Below, one piece after another: positions 33,635 to 42,037 of a stretch of 52,584 bases of DNA. The notes under the pieces were generated by a model. It did no database searches. It was not told the DNA's origin and worked only from the letters and a program-made list of their open reading frames with translations. Location of the stretch: assembly GCA_029261555.1 (NCBI GenBank), contig JAJDBB010000043.1, positions 1-52,584 of the forward strand, in the 5' to 3' direction. The position numbers and the translations under genes were made by a program. The stretch is from Nitrospinaceae bacterium. Its GTDB lineage: Bacteria; Nitrospinota; Nitrospinia; Nitrospinales; JACRGP01. The number at the start of each line of letters is the position of its first letter. The first letter of the stretch is position 1.

Positions 33635-33713
33635 AGCTCCCCTTTCTTAATTTCTTCTTCTTTCGTAGAACCTCGCTCGCTCCACCTATAAGCTTGCATC
33701 TATAAATTAAATA

Positions 33714-33731
33714 GCTTAAATTCGGCTTAAA
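33714..33731 (+). promoter_or_regulatory. 11-bp-period direct repeat, possible Pho box
   Basis: GCTTAAA (33714-33720), TTCG, GCTTAAA (33725-33731): two 7-mers with a 4-nt spacer, the geometry of an E. coli Pho box though with a different sequence. It lies 75 bp before the DUF47-Pit gene pair. No strong -10 is seen downstream. Confidence 0.35.
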
Positions 33732-33805
33732 AGAGTTTTTCCACTTTAAGAAAGTTTTGCGAGTTAAAAAATAGACGGCCCGAACCGGCCACCGGAGAAT
33801 CCATT

Positions 33806-34477
33806 ATGCGTTCCATATTATCAATGTTTGCCAAGTCGCCGTTCAAACCCCTGGTGAGTCACATTGAAAAAGTCAAACAATGCGTCGATCAGGTTCATCC
33901 TCTGTTTGAATCCTTGAAAAACCAGGACCGCGATAAAACCCTGGAAATTGCCAAACGGATCACAAAACTGGAGTTCGAAGCGGACGTCATTAAGGACAGC
34001 ATTCGCAACCAGCTGCCGCAAACCATGTTCCTGCCCGTGGACAAACGGGACTTCATGCATCTTCTTTCCGCGCAGGACGACATTGCGGACAAGGTCGAGG
34101 ACCTGGGCGTTCTGGTGCAGATAAAAAACCTGGAAATGCCCGAAGCCATCCGGGAACCCTTGTCCGAGTTGGTCGACCATGTTGTGGGTTCGGCCCACCG
34201 GGGATGCGATATGATTCTCGAACTGGACGACCTTTTGGAAGCCTCTTTTGAAGGCGCCATGGCAGACAAGCTGGTGAAAACCGCTCAAACGCTGGCGACG
34301 GACGAATGGGAGGCCGACAAAAAGCAACTGAAACTGGCTCAGGCCCTGTTTTCTCTGGAAGATCCATTATCCGCCGCGGACCTTCTCCTGTGGAATGAAA
34401 TGAGCAAAAAGCTTGGCGGCGTCGCGGACAAAACCGAATTGATCGGTAAGATCCTGCGCATTTTCATTTCAAAATAA
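33806..34477 (+). CDS. DUF47 PhoU-like Pit accessory protein
   Basis: 223 aa with GGAGAA upstream of the ATG. All-helical, PhoU fold of the TIGR00153/DUF47 family: PFKPLVSHIEKVKQCVDQVH, ITKLEFEADVIKDSIRNQLP, PVDKRDFMHLLSAQDDIADK with the acidic metal-binding ExxxD pattern, VEDLGVLVQ. Genes of this family usually precede pit, as here (49-bp gap), and probably tune low-affinity phosphate uptake. True PhoU of the Pst system is longer in repeat structure and is not seen. Confidence 0.9.
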   Translation: MRSILSMFAKSPFKPLVSHIEKVKQCVDQVHPLFESLKNQDRDKTLEIAKRITKLEFEADVIKDSIRNQLPQTMFLPVDKRDFMHLLSAQDDIADKVEDLGVLVQIKNLEMPEAIREPLSELVDHVVGSAHRGCDMILELDDLLEASFEGAMADKLVKTAQTLATDEWEADKKQLKLAQALFSLEDPLSAADLLLWNEMSKKLGGVADKTELIGKILRIFISK

Positions 34478-34526
34478 ATCCCCTCCATCAACGCATGAAA
34501 TCATCCTTATCCGCCGGGAGTCTGTC

Positions 34527-35780
34527 TTGGAATATCAGGTTGTATTATTAGGGTTGGCCGTACTGGCCTGCGTCTACATGGCGTGCAACATTGGAGCCAA
34601 CGACGTGGCCAACGCCATGGGCACCAGCGTCGGCGCCAAATCCCTCACCTTCAAACAGGCTATTTTCGTCGCCGCCATTGCCGAGTTTATCGGCGCGGTG
34701 TTTGTCGGCGGGCACGTCTCGCAAACCATCCGCAAGGGAATGATCGATCCGTCGATGTTCGGGGACGTTCCCATGCATCTGGTGTTTGGAATGATCGGCG
34801 CTCTCCTCTCCGCCGCCGTGTGGCTGCATCTCGCCAGCTACCTGGGCTGGCCGGTTTCCACAACGCATTCCATCGTCGGCGGCGTCGTCGGGTTTGGAAT
34901 CGCCGCCCGGGGCATGGAAGCGGTGCATTGGGGCAAGGTGGGTTCCGTTGTGATGAGTTGGGTCGTGTCCCCGGTCATGGGCGGCCTGATCGCCTTTTTC
35001 CTATTCCGGATGATCACGCGGCTGATCTTTAACAAAAACAATCCAGCGCTCCACGCTAAGCGATTTTTCCCGCACATGGTGTTTGTGGTTTGCGTTTTCC
35101 TGACGCATTCGATCGTTTACAAGGGATTAAAAAACCTGCATCTGCATCTTTCCTTTTTCACGGCGCTGATGATCTCGCTGGCCGTCGGCGCGGTGGGAAT
35201 CGTGATCGCCAAAGCGTATGCGCGAAAGCTCGCCGTGCACGAGGGGGACAGTATTCACGAAAATATGTCGCGGACGGAAAACACTTTCAAATCGCTTCAG
35301 ATCATCACGGCGTTTTCCGTGGCCTTTGCGCACGGGTCCAACGACGTGGCCAACGCCGTTGGCCCTCTGGCCGCGGTGGTCTCGATTTTAAATTCGGGAA
35401 CCGTGGAGATGAAAGTCGCCATGCCCTTGTGGATTCTCGTCCTGGGCGGCGGGTGCATCGTGATCGGATTGCTGATCTGGGGCGCGCGGGTCATGGCCAC
35501 CATCGGAGGAAAAATCACCGAACTCACCCCGTCGCGCGGGTTTGCCGCCGAGTTCGCCGCCGCCATCGTGGTGTTAATCTGCTCCAAAATGGGCATGCCC
35601 ATTTCCACCACTCACACCCTGGTGGGCTCCGTTATCGGCGTCGGTTTTGCCAGAGGACTGCCCACCTTGAACCTGTCCATTGTGAAGCAGATCGTCATTT
35701 CCTGGGTTTCCACCGTCCCCTTCACCGCCGTCATCTCTATGATTTTCTACCATCTGCTGGTCATGATTTTTACGGGGTAG
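34527..35780 (+). CDS. pit: Inorganic phosphate transporter, Pit family
   Basis: 417 aa from a TTG at 34527 with GGGAG 8-12 nt upstream; no better ATG fits the first helix. The duplicated signature GANDVANAMG (near residue 25) and GSNDVANAVGPL (near 270) is diagnostic of PiT permeases. Ten or so hydrophobic helices, plus GWPVSTTHSIVGGVVGFGIA and MPISTTHTLVGSVIGVG, the paired STTH motifs. Uptake of metal-phosphate coupled to protons or Na. It pairs with the DUF47 protein. A repeat starts right after the stop and separates it from convergent phoR. Confidence 0.95.
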   Translation: MEYQVVLLGLAVLACVYMACNIGANDVANAMGTSVGAKSLTFKQAIFVAAIAEFIGAVFVGGHVSQTIRKGMIDPSMFGDVPMHLVFGMIGALLSAAVWLHLASYLGWPVSTTHSIVGGVVGFGIAARGMEAVHWGKVGSVVMSWVVSPVMGGLIAFFLFRMITRLIFNKNNPALHAKRFFPHMVFVVCVFLTHSIVYKGLKNLHLHLSFFTALMISLAVGAVGIVIAKAYARKLAVHEGDSIHENMSRTENTFKSLQIITAFSVAFAHGSNDVANAVGPLAAVVSILNSGTVEMKVAMPLWILVLGGGCIVIGLLIWGARVMATIGGKITELTPSRGFAAEFAAAIVVLICSKMGMPISTTHTLVGSVIGVGFARGLPTLNLSIVKQIVISWVSTVPFTAVISMIFYHLLVMIFTG

Positions 35781-35935
35781 CCCCCGGAGGCAGATAGTGT
35801 AACGTTTAAGGGCAACGTTCAAGGTTCCGTGAGCTTGCGTCCTGAATGCAATAACGAAAGTTCGAAAGGTTGGATATCAGATTGAAAAGCAACTTTTCAA
35901 TCGCCAACCAATGCCCCCGGGGGGGGGCGACCCCG
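35781..35935. repeat. Full-length repeat, reverse orientation, between pit and phoR
   Basis: CCCCCGGAGGCAGATAGTGT, AACGTTTAAGGGCAACGTTC, GTGAGCTTGCGTCC, ATAACGAAAGTTCG and TTTTCAATCGCCAAC match the reverse complement of the family body almost end to end. It finishes in a C5G9 run (35914-35927). It directly abuts the pit stop codon and nearly touches the phoR stop, so it may serve as a bidirectional 3' structure. Confidence 0.8.
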
Positions 35936-35937
35936 GT

Positions 35938-37716
35938 TTAACCATTGGGCAAATGAATGTTGAACCGGCTTCCGGAACCCGGTTCGCTGTCGACGGAAAC
36001 TTTTCCCCGATGCGCCTGGGCGATGTGCTTGACGATGGCTAACCCTAAGCCGGTGCCGCCCAACTGACGGCTTCTAGCTTTGTCCACGCGGTAAAACCGT
36101 TCAAACAAACGCGGCAAATGTTCTTTGGGAATGCCGCAACCTTCGTCGCGCACTCCGACGACAATTTCCGATTCTGATTTTTTAATTTCGACGAATACCG
36201 ACTTATTCTCGTCGCTGTATTTGATCGCGTTGTCGATCAGGTTCACCAGCGCCTGTTCGAGGAGCGGCGGATTGATCCGGGCAAAAATTTCATCGTCGCG
36301 TTCAATTTTTATCGACACGTTTTTTTTCGCCGCCTTGTCCTGGCACATCATCGTTGCCGCGCGGACCGCTTCCAACACGTCTCCCCGTTCCAAAACCACC
36401 TCCGACCGTTCGGACTCCTGCTCGATGCGCGACAGGCTGAGCAAATCCTCGATGATGGCGTTCAGCCGGTCGGACTGGCGCGAAACGATTTCCAAAAATC
36501 GCCTGGCCTCGTTCGGATCCTTCATCGCGCCGTCCAGTAGGGTTTCCACCCAGCCCTTGATCGAAGTGATCGGCGTCTTCAACTCGTGTGACACGTTGGC
36601 GACAAAATCCCGCCGCAAGGTTTCCAGCCGACGCAGACGCGTGACGTCGTTCAACACGATCAAGGCTCCCATACCCTCGCCGCGAAAGTTTTCGAGCGCC
36701 GTGCCGTGGACCTGGATAGAGCGATCCTCGTCGCCGGCCCACAAATCGATCATGTCCTCAATCTGCCCATGCCCCGCCAGAACCCGTCCGATAAATTCTA
36801 TCAGTCTGGCGTTTCTAACGATTTGCTGAATGGAAGCGCCCTGTGCCTGGGCCGGGTCCACGTTAAATATTCTGGCGGCGGCGCCGTTCATGCCGATCAC
36901 GTTTTCCTGGGAATCGACGGCAAAAACTCCCTCCATCATACTGGCCAGCATGGCTTCGCGTTCTCCGCGCTCGGCGGTGATCTCGTCCAGCATTCGGCTC
37001 CACTGTTCCGCCATTTTATTCAACTCCTCAGGGAGGGCGCGCCACTCGCCCACCGTTCCCAAAGGAATGGGCGCGCTGAAATCTCCTCGGGAAAACCTGC
37101 CGACGCCCGCCTTTATCTGGTTCAAAGTCAAATCGGCCTTCTTGAAAAAATACCAGGCGAACCCCGTCCACAACGCCGCAAAAAATAGCCCGCCCGCAAG
37201 CAATTCCAGTTTCCAGTTTTTTAACGATTGATTGATGAATTCGAGAGGAGCGGCGGCGCGCACGACGCCGGCAACCCGGCCTTCGTGATTCACCGGGACG
37301 GCGGAATAAATCATCAAGACGTCGAGCGTTGCGCTTTTTCGTTTATCCAGCCCGGCGGCGCCGCCCAACGCGGCTAACACCTCGGGACGGTTGCCGTGGT
37401 TCTCCATCAGATCTGGAGCCTGGTCCGTATCGCACAACACGTCGCCGGAAGCTTTCAGGATAGTGATTCGCGTGGCAGACGCCGCGCCCAGGCGTTTACA
37501 TAAGGACGCCAATTCGGGAGTGGGCCGATCGAGAGGCAGGTGGGAAACTTGAGGGACGATCAAACGCGCGTAGGATTCCAGGGAACGGGCGATCTGAAAA
37601 TAATACCGGTCGGCAAACTTTTCCGCCAAATGCCATTCCCATCCCAAAAGAACCGCGGACATGGTTAGAAAAAAAAATATAGCTCCCAACCAAAATGCCG
37701 GATTCCTTTTTTGCAT
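35938..37716 (-). CDS. phoR: Phosphate-regulon sensor histidine kinase
   Basis: 592 aa. Transmembrane helices at 9-27 (WLGAIFFFLTMSAVLLGW) and 171-191 (ELLAGGLFFAALWTGFAWYF) enclose a periplasmic sensor of about 140 residues. Then HAMP-like region, PAS domain (255-360, MMEGVFAVDSQENVIGMNGA), HisKA with H377 in FVANVSHELKTPITSIKGW, and the HATPase with N box LIDNAIKYSD, G1 VRDEGCGIP and G2 GGTGLGLAIVKHIAQ. This arrangement is of the long PhoR type found with a periplasmic domain. It follows phoB after 2 bp. PhoR identity rests on the neighbours (phoB-like regulator, pit, phosphate porin). Confidence 0.88.
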   Translation of the reverse strand: MQKRNPAFWLGAIFFFLTMSAVLLGWEWHLAEKFADRYYFQIARSLESYARLIVPQVSHLPLDRPTPELASLCKRLGAASATRITILKASGDVLCDTDQAPDLMENHGNRPEVLAALGGAAGLDKRKSATLDVLMIYSAVPVNHEGRVAGVVRAAAPLEFINQSLKNWKLELLAGGLFFAALWTGFAWYFFKKADLTLNQIKAGVGRFSRGDFSAPIPLGTVGEWRALPEELNKMAEQWSRMLDEITAERGEREAMLASMMEGVFAVDSQENVIGMNGAAARIFNVDPAQAQGASIQQIVRNARLIEFIGRVLAGHGQIEDMIDLWAGDEDRSIQVHGTALENFRGEGMGALIVLNDVTRLRRLETLRRDFVANVSHELKTPITSIKGWVETLLDGAMKDPNEARRFLEIVSRQSDRLNAIIEDLLSLSRIEQESERSEVVLERGDVLEAVRAATMMCQDKAAKKNVSIKIERDDEIFARINPPLLEQALVNLIDNAIKYSDENKSVFVEIKKSESEIVVGVRDEGCGIPKEHLPRLFERFYRVDKARSRQLGGTGLGLAIVKHIAQAHRGKVSVDSEPGSGSRFNIHLPNG

Positions 37717-37718
37717 GG

Positions 37719-38402
37719 CTATTCTTTAAACCGGTAACCAACCCCGCGCACGGTTTCAATGTATTTGGCCGACGCACCCAGCTTCTTGCGCAAGCCGACG
37801 ATTTGAAAATCGACCGCGCGGTCCGTGACCGAATACTCGTCGTCGCGAATGGATTCCACAATTTGATTGCGGGTGAACACCCAGCCCGGGCGCGCCGCCA
37901 GAATTTGCAAAATGCGAAACTCCGTCAGGGTCAGGTCCAGAGACTTGCCGTTCAAGATCGCCTGGTGGCGGCCCGGATGGATCGTCAACTCCTGGACTTT
38001 GATTATTTCCGAATCCGGAGCGGAAACGCGTTTCCGGCGCAGGAGAGATTTCACCCGGCTCGTCAGTATCCGCGGACTGAACGGTTTGGCGACGTAATCG
38101 TCCGCCCCCAGTTCCAGCCCGGTCACCACGTCCGCTTCTTCGCCTTTGGCGCTCACTATCATGATCGGAATATGGGCGGTGAGCGGATCGGCTTTTATTT
38201 TCCGGCACACCTCCAGCCCGTCCACGCCGGGGAGCATCAAATCCAGCAACATCAAGTCGGGCGGAGACTTGCGCGCCCTCTTGAGCGCTTCTTCCCCGGA
38301 GGTCATGCAATCGACCCGGTAAGATTCGCGGACCAGGTTGTACTGAATCAACTCCAGAATGTCTTCTTCGTCTTCAACTACAAAAATAGTTTCTTTGCTC
38401 AT
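37719..38402 (-). CDS. phoB: PhoB-like response regulator
   Basis: 227 aa, standard OmpR/PhoB length. Receiver: acidic pair E10-D11, phosphoacceptor D54 in LMLLDLMLPG, K106 in YVAKPF. The output winged helix carries LTLTEFRILQILAARPGWVF, RNQIVESIR, RAVDFQIVGLRKKLG and VRGVGYRF, close to PhoB. It should activate phosphate-starvation genes when phosphorylated by the adjacent kinase. An AT-rich palindrome and a direct repeat lie just upstream (38432-38466). Confidence 0.9.
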   Translation of the reverse strand: MSKETIFVVEDEEDILELIQYNLVRESYRVDCMTSGEEALKRARKSPPDLMLLDLMLPGVDGLEVCRKIKADPLTAHIPIMIVSAKGEEADVVTGLELGADDYVAKPFSPRILTSRVKSLLRRKRVSAPDSEIIKVQELTIHPGRHQAILNGKSLDLTLTEFRILQILAARPGWVFTRNQIVESIRDDEYSVTDRAVDFQIVGLRKKLGASAKYIETVRGVGYRFKE

Positions 38403-38431
38403 GGGACGCGCCCTCGAAAATTCTCACCCAT

Positions 38432-38466
38432 TATATGCATAAAACATTTATATGCATTTAATGTTT
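38432..38466 (-). promoter_or_regulatory. AT-rich direct and inverted repeats at the phoB promoter
   Basis: TATATGCAT occurs at 38432-38440 and 38449-38457, a 17-bp period. AAACATT (38442-38448) and AATGTTT (38460-38466) form an inverted repeat around the second copy. On the minus strand the first copy reads into TATAAT, a good -10, about 30 bp before the ATG. Confidence 0.45.
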
Positions 38467-38536
38467 GAAAATGATTAGGGGTTGTAAGAAGTCTTTTTTG
38501 GATGGGGGGTGGGAGCTAATTGCCATCGCCCGGAGC

Positions 38537-38581
38537 TTGTCAAGAGCGGCTGGCGAACACGTCCGCCAACCGCTCCGACAA
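38537..38581. repeat. Long imperfect hairpin between the NTF2-like gene and phoB
   Basis: Stem blocks TTGTC/GACAA, GAGCGG/CCGCTC and TGGCG/CGCCA with single-base bulges, loop of 8. No T tract follows on either strand, so it is a REP-type structure more than an intrinsic terminator. Confidence 0.6.
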
Positions 38582-38602
38582 TTCTTAATCGAAAGGCGCA
38601 AA

Positions 38603-38983
38603 TCAAGCTTCTTGTTGCTCCTTCATTTGTTCCATAAATTCAGTCGGAAATTTTGCCGAATCATAGAACAATTCTGCGGAACGAATTTTACCGTCCTCAA
38701 CAGTCATGACTTCGCACATACGGGTAGTGAGTTCAAACGGCTTGGTCACGACCCAGTCAAAAATTTGGACAACCTTGGCGCCTTCGCTGATGAAAGTTGT
38801 ATTTTCATGCTTGCACTCAAAAGGGCATTGCGACATAAAGCCCAGCATTTCCTCTTTGCTGTTAAAAGACATGCACGGTCCCGCGAAGGTGAAGGAGTCG
38901 TGCAACAACGAACCCATCGTGTCGACGTCTTTGCTTCCACAAGCTTCCACATATTGTTTTACTAAGTCGATTGGTGCGGTCAT
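38603..38983 (-). CDS. SnoaL/NTF2-like protein
   Basis: 126 aa from the ATG at 38983, supported by GGAGAT 5-10 nt upstream; a GTG at 38995 is in frame but sits on that ribosome site. NTF2-like fold: IDLVKQYVEACGSKDVDTMG, HDSFTFAGPCMSFNSKEEML, VVQIFDWVVTKPFELTTRMC, DGKIRSAELFYDSAKFP. Such proteins are often small hydrolases, isomerases or binding proteins; no catalytic set can be claimed. Four cysteines are notable for a small cytoplasmic protein. It is transcribed away from the HxlR gene, with shared operator-like palindromes, so it is the probable target of that regulator. Confidence 0.75.
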   Translation of the reverse strand: MTAPIDLVKQYVEACGSKDVDTMGSLLHDSFTFAGPCMSFNSKEEMLGFMSQCPFECKHENTTFISEGAKVVQIFDWVVTKPFELTTRMCEVMTVEDGKIRSAELFYDSAKFPTEFMEQMKEQQEA

Positions 38984-39019
38984 TTTTATCTCCACTTGGT
39001 TTGGTTAAGGGTTATCATG

Positions 39020-39036
39020 TTACTTGTATTTTGCAA
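39020..39036. promoter_or_regulatory. Operator-like palindrome 1 (HxlR target)
   Basis: ACTTG-TATTTTG-CAAGT, a 5-bp inverted repeat with 7-bp spacer, lying 37 bp upstream of the NTF2-like ATG. Confidence 0.65.
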
Positions 39037-39056
39037 GTGATACGATCCTAAGCTAG

Positions 39057-39073
39057 AGACTTTTATTTTGCAA
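39057..39073. promoter_or_regulatory. Operator-like palindrome 2 (HxlR target)
   Basis: ACTTT-TATTTTG-CAAGT differs from palindrome 1 by one base, with identical spacer, and lies 40 bp before the HxlR ATG. Centre-to-centre distance is 37 bp, near 3.5 helical turns. Confidence 0.65.
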
Positions 39074-39112
39074 GTCATTTTTTTTAAAAAAATTATGTGC
39101 TATAAATAAGAG

Positions 39113-39514
39113 ATGAGTAAGGATAAAAAAATTTCTACTTCTGAATGCGGCAATCGCTCTACATGTCCGCTGACCAATACTTTGGACTTGATTGGCGACA
39201 AATGGACGCTTCTCGTCATCCGCGATATGCTGTTCATCGGCAAAAAGCAATTCGGCGATTTTCTTGATTCCCCCGAGGGAATTTCAACGAATATTCTCAC
39301 CGAACGGCTGAAACGGCTGGAGAAAAACGGCGTCATTGAAAAGCGTCCCTACCAAAAGAATCCCGTACGTTATGAATATTTCTTAACAAATACGGGCAAC
39401 GCGCTCAAACCCGTATTGATGGAAATTGCCGGATGGGGATCCGTTCATATTGAAGGCACAAAAGGACCGACCAAAAAAGAACTTGAGGCAATGCGAAAGC
39501 AATACACGCAGTAA
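39113..39514 (+). CDS. HxlR-family transcriptional regulator
   Basis: 133 aa. C18-P-L-T-N-T-L-D-L-I-G-D-K-W-T-L-L is the classic HxlR entry, with the conserved Cys that senses electrophiles or disulfide stress in YodB and HypR. The winged helix follows (KQFGDFLDSPEGISTNILTE, RLKRLEKNGVIEKRPYQKNP, RYEYFLTNTGNALKPVLMEI). It probably acts as a dimer on the two palindromes upstream, repressing itself and the divergent NTF2-like gene. What signal it answers is inferred only from family behaviour. Confidence 0.92.
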   Translation: MSKDKKISTSECGNRSTCPLTNTLDLIGDKWTLLVIRDMLFIGKKQFGDFLDSPEGISTNILTERLKRLEKNGVIEKRPYQKNPVRYEYFLTNTGNALKPVLMEIAGWGSVHIEGTKGPTKKELEAMRKQYTQ

Positions 39515-39618
39515 AACCAAGAGCCTCGTCCAACTCCCGATGGAGTTCTCCCTTCCAATCATCCACAATTTACGTGAAAAGCTGGTTTCCTTTTTCGTCC
39601 ATGGACTCTTCGCGGACG

Positions 39619-41904
39619 TTAATTGATTCCAGAGAAGTTGGTGGAGCTGAACGACCGACTGTCCTGCAAGTCGCCCATGAATTCCATGGCGAATCCGGTG
39701 GACGAGTGCTGGACGACCACCGCGCCCCAGTAGGACAGCGCGTTAACGTCCGGGAACCCACGGCCCAGCGAGCCTGCGACTCCCAAAAACTTTTCCGGAG
39801 ACGTCGCCACGGGCTGGACGGAAAGGAATCCGGACTTTGCCCCCGCCGTCCCGATCATGAACAGTACGGTTGGTATCGAATCCGGATTCAGAAATGAGTG
39901 ATTGGTTCCGGCGATGAAAATGTGTTTGGTCGCGCCCGAGTTGATGGTGAACCGGAGCGGAAGCGAGAACAGCCCCGCGCCTGCGTCGGCGACCGCCAAT
40001 ATCTCCAAGCCAATTTGAGAGTTCATCCCCGAAAGAGACGGGTGCGACGCCGCCAAAAAAGTATAAGTCGCCGGACCCGATTGCCAGTAGGGAGACACGA
40101 CCCGTTTTCCCTTGTCCTTTTCCAAAACGTAGGTTCCCCTCACGCCCACATCGACCGATTTAGAAACCTGCTGGCCCTGTCCGTCGTTGGCGGTGACCTC
40201 CAGCTTGCAGTCGACTTTAAAAACGGTCGCGTTGGCAGGCGCGGTCCATTTAGGATTTTGCGCGGTCGCGGAATCGAAACTGCCGCCGGATGCAAGGTCG
40301 GGACAAGACGCCGTCCAGGAATAACCGAGCGCGTGACTCAACTCGTCAGCCGCCGTCGCGCTCAACTGAACCGCTTTAGAGGGAGAGGTCAATTCGGGAA
40401 AGGCGGAAGGACCGACGGTGAAACTGATGTGAATGTCCAGATTGTCAAACGCCTTGTCCACTTGGATGCGGGGATGGGTCAACCCGTTGCGCGAATCCAC
40501 AACCGACTTGCCGGTATCCTTCAAGGCGGCGAGAATGTTATTCACGGTCGCGGCAGATTTAATATTGACGCCCGCTTGCGAGGCGAGGAACCCGCGCAGG
40601 ACCGCGAACGCCCCGGCAACGTGCGGCGCGGCCATGGACGTGCCGCTTTTGATCCCGAAGGAGTTGCTGGTGGCCGTCCTTTGCACAAAGGAGCTGACGG
40701 TCGCTCCGGGAACCGAGGAATTGATCAGACTCCCCGGCGCCAACAGGTCGAGAAAATTTGCCGAGTTGCTGAACGAGGTCACGGCGTCGGATTTATTAGT
40801 CGCCCCCACGCTGACGACGGAGGATATGCAGGCGGGGGAACCCATGGCGCTGGCGGTAAATTCATTGCCCGACGAGGCGACGGTGGCGACGCCTGCGTTT
40901 TTTAGCAGGTCGACGACTGATTTAAACGCCGCTTCCGAGCTGTCGCAAGCCGAGGTAAAACTGCCGCCCCCCAGGCTCAAATTAACGGCGGCAACGGGGA
41001 GCGTGGCTGTCAAGGTCAACACCCGTTCCATGGCTTGCATGAGATCCGCGTCGGCCCCTATAATACAGGGGGTGTCCGAGGCGCCGCCGCAAGCGGCGGG
41101 GTCGTCGACTTTGGTGAATACCTGGATGGCGATGATATTAGCGCTGCGCCCCACGCCGTTAAACGCCACGCCGCTACCCGATCCTAAACCCGTCGCAATT
41201 CCGGTCACATGAGTCCCGTGGTCGCATCCGGCGTCGTCCAGCGCCGGAATGTCGGCGTTGCAATGCTGGCCGGAACCCGCGGCCGTCGAGGAAGTTGCGC
41301 CGCCGGGACAGACCGACGTCGCCTGCAATGCGGAGTCGGTGGTTGAATAACAAGCTTCGCTCACCACCCGTCCTTTCAGGAACAAATGGTCTTTGTCCAC
41401 CCCCGAATCCAGAACGGCCACCGTCTGGCCGGAACCTGAAAACCCCTTATTGAACGCGAGGTTGCCGCCCACCAGTGGAACGCTGTCAACCAAACTCGGA
41501 CGGTAGAAGCGTTCTTCGCGAATATCCAGAACGCGTGGGTCGGCGCGAAGTTTTGCCAGGGTATCGGCGTCAGCCCGCAATGCAAGGTAAGGGATGTAAT
41601 CGAACCGTGCCGTCGGTTCCACGAGAGAGGAAGAACCGTCGCGCAACGCGGTCAGGACGTCGTTCTGCAAGGAATGAACGGCTCGGGCACGGTCGGCCTG
41701 GGCTTGCGGCGTGGACAGCGCCCCGTCGAAGGCGCTTGTTTCTTTTAAGCGGACCAAAGTCCGGACGGAGCCTTTATCGCGCGCCTTGGTTTTCAGCCGG
41801 TCCCACTGCGCGTCGGCGTCGAAGGCAAAGGTTGCATTCGGAAAACAAAATAAAAAAATCAGGCAAGAGAGCCATCGGCGGGAATGGTTTGGAGAAAGCT
41901 TCAT
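39619..41904 (-). CDS. Secreted subtilisin-like serine peptidase (S8)
   Basis: 761 aa with AGGAG before the ATG. Signal peptide residues 1-27 (WLSCLIFLFCFPNATFA). Propeptide I9-like 30-135. Catalytic triad D166 (VAVLDSGVD), H229 (CDHGTHVTG) and S423 (SGTSMAAPHVAG), oxyanion N347 (ASSGNEF). A C-terminal beta-rich region of about 300 residues follows, with a PKD or cadherin-like part (VQLSATAADELSHALGYSWT) and a terminal sandwich. Several cysteine pairs suit an extracytoplasmic enzyme. Target proteins unknown. It lies downstream of the tRNA genes but is separated by their terminator. Confidence 0.93.
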   Translation of the reverse strand: MKLSPNHSRRWLSCLIFLFCFPNATFAFDADAQWDRLKTKARDKGSVRTLVRLKETSAFDGALSTPQAQADRARAVHSLQNDVLTALRDGSSSLVEPTARFDYIPYLALRADADTLAKLRADPRVLDIREERFYRPSLVDSVPLVGGNLAFNKGFSGSGQTVAVLDSGVDKDHLFLKGRVVSEACYSTTDSALQATSVCPGGATSSTAAGSGQHCNADIPALDDAGCDHGTHVTGIATGLGSGSGVAFNGVGRSANIIAIQVFTKVDDPAACGGASDTPCIIGADADLMQAMERVLTLTATLPVAAVNLSLGGGSFTSACDSSEAAFKSVVDLLKNAGVATVASSGNEFTASAMGSPACISSVVSVGATNKSDAVTSFSNSANFLDLLAPGSLINSSVPGATVSSFVQRTATSNSFGIKSGTSMAAPHVAGAFAVLRGFLASQAGVNIKSAATVNNILAALKDTGKSVVDSRNGLTHPRIQVDKAFDNLDIHISFTVGPSAFPELTSPSKAVQLSATAADELSHALGYSWTASCPDLASGGSFDSATAQNPKWTAPANATVFKVDCKLEVTANDGQGQQVSKSVDVGVRGTYVLEKDKGKRVVSPYWQSGPATYTFLAASHPSLSGMNSQIGLEILAVADAGAGLFSLPLRFTINSGATKHIFIAGTNHSFLNPDSIPTVLFMIGTAGAKSGFLSVQPVATSPEKFLGVAGSLGRGFPDVNALSYWGAVVVQHSSTGFAMEFMGDLQDSRSFSSTNFSGIN

Positions 41905-41922
41905 GCAAACTCCTACGGAGGC

Positions 41923-41951
41923 AAAAAAAAACCGCCTGTGGTCGCAGGCGG
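41923..41951 (-). terminator. Intrinsic terminator after the tRNA pair
   Basis: Stem CCGCCTG (41932-41938) with CAGGCGG (41945-41951), loop TGGTCG; nine A residues (41923-41931) form the U tail on the minus strand. It sits between tRNA-Asp and the subtilase gene. Confidence 0.9.
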
Positions 41952-41960
41952 CAAAAAAAA

Positions 41961-42037
41961 TGGCGGGGCCGACGAGACTCGAACTCGCGACCTCCGGCGT
42001 GACAGGCCGGCATTCTAACCAGCTGAACTACGACCCC
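41961..42037 (-). tRNA. tRNA-Asp (GUC)
   Basis: 77 nt with encoded CCA. Acceptor GGGGTCG pairs with CGGCCCC, one T-G pair. Anticodon loop CCTGTCACG reads GUC; T loop GTTCGAGTC is standard; discriminator G. Confidence 0.97.

Larger units (their letters stand above)
33532..33805. other. Gap between the porin repeat and the DUF47 gene
   Basis: No ORF. Contains a hairpin GCGGCTAATTGAGCCGC (about 33558-33574), the terminator-like structure at 33585-33634, and the 11-bp-period repeats at 33714-33731. Confidence 0.6.

Noticed and set aside
34548-35822. Several ORFs in the other frames of pit (such as 35090-35797)
   Set aside because: Arg/His-rich frame shadows with no hydrophobic pattern; pit itself carries both GANDVANA-type signatures.
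35914-35927. C5G9 run as a phase-variable tract
   Set aside because: It lies between two stop codons in a repeat, in no reading frame or promoter that could be switched.
39898-41212. 335- and 259-aa ORFs opposite the subtilase
   Set aside because: Low-complexity antisense shadows; the subtilase on minus has the full catalytic triad.
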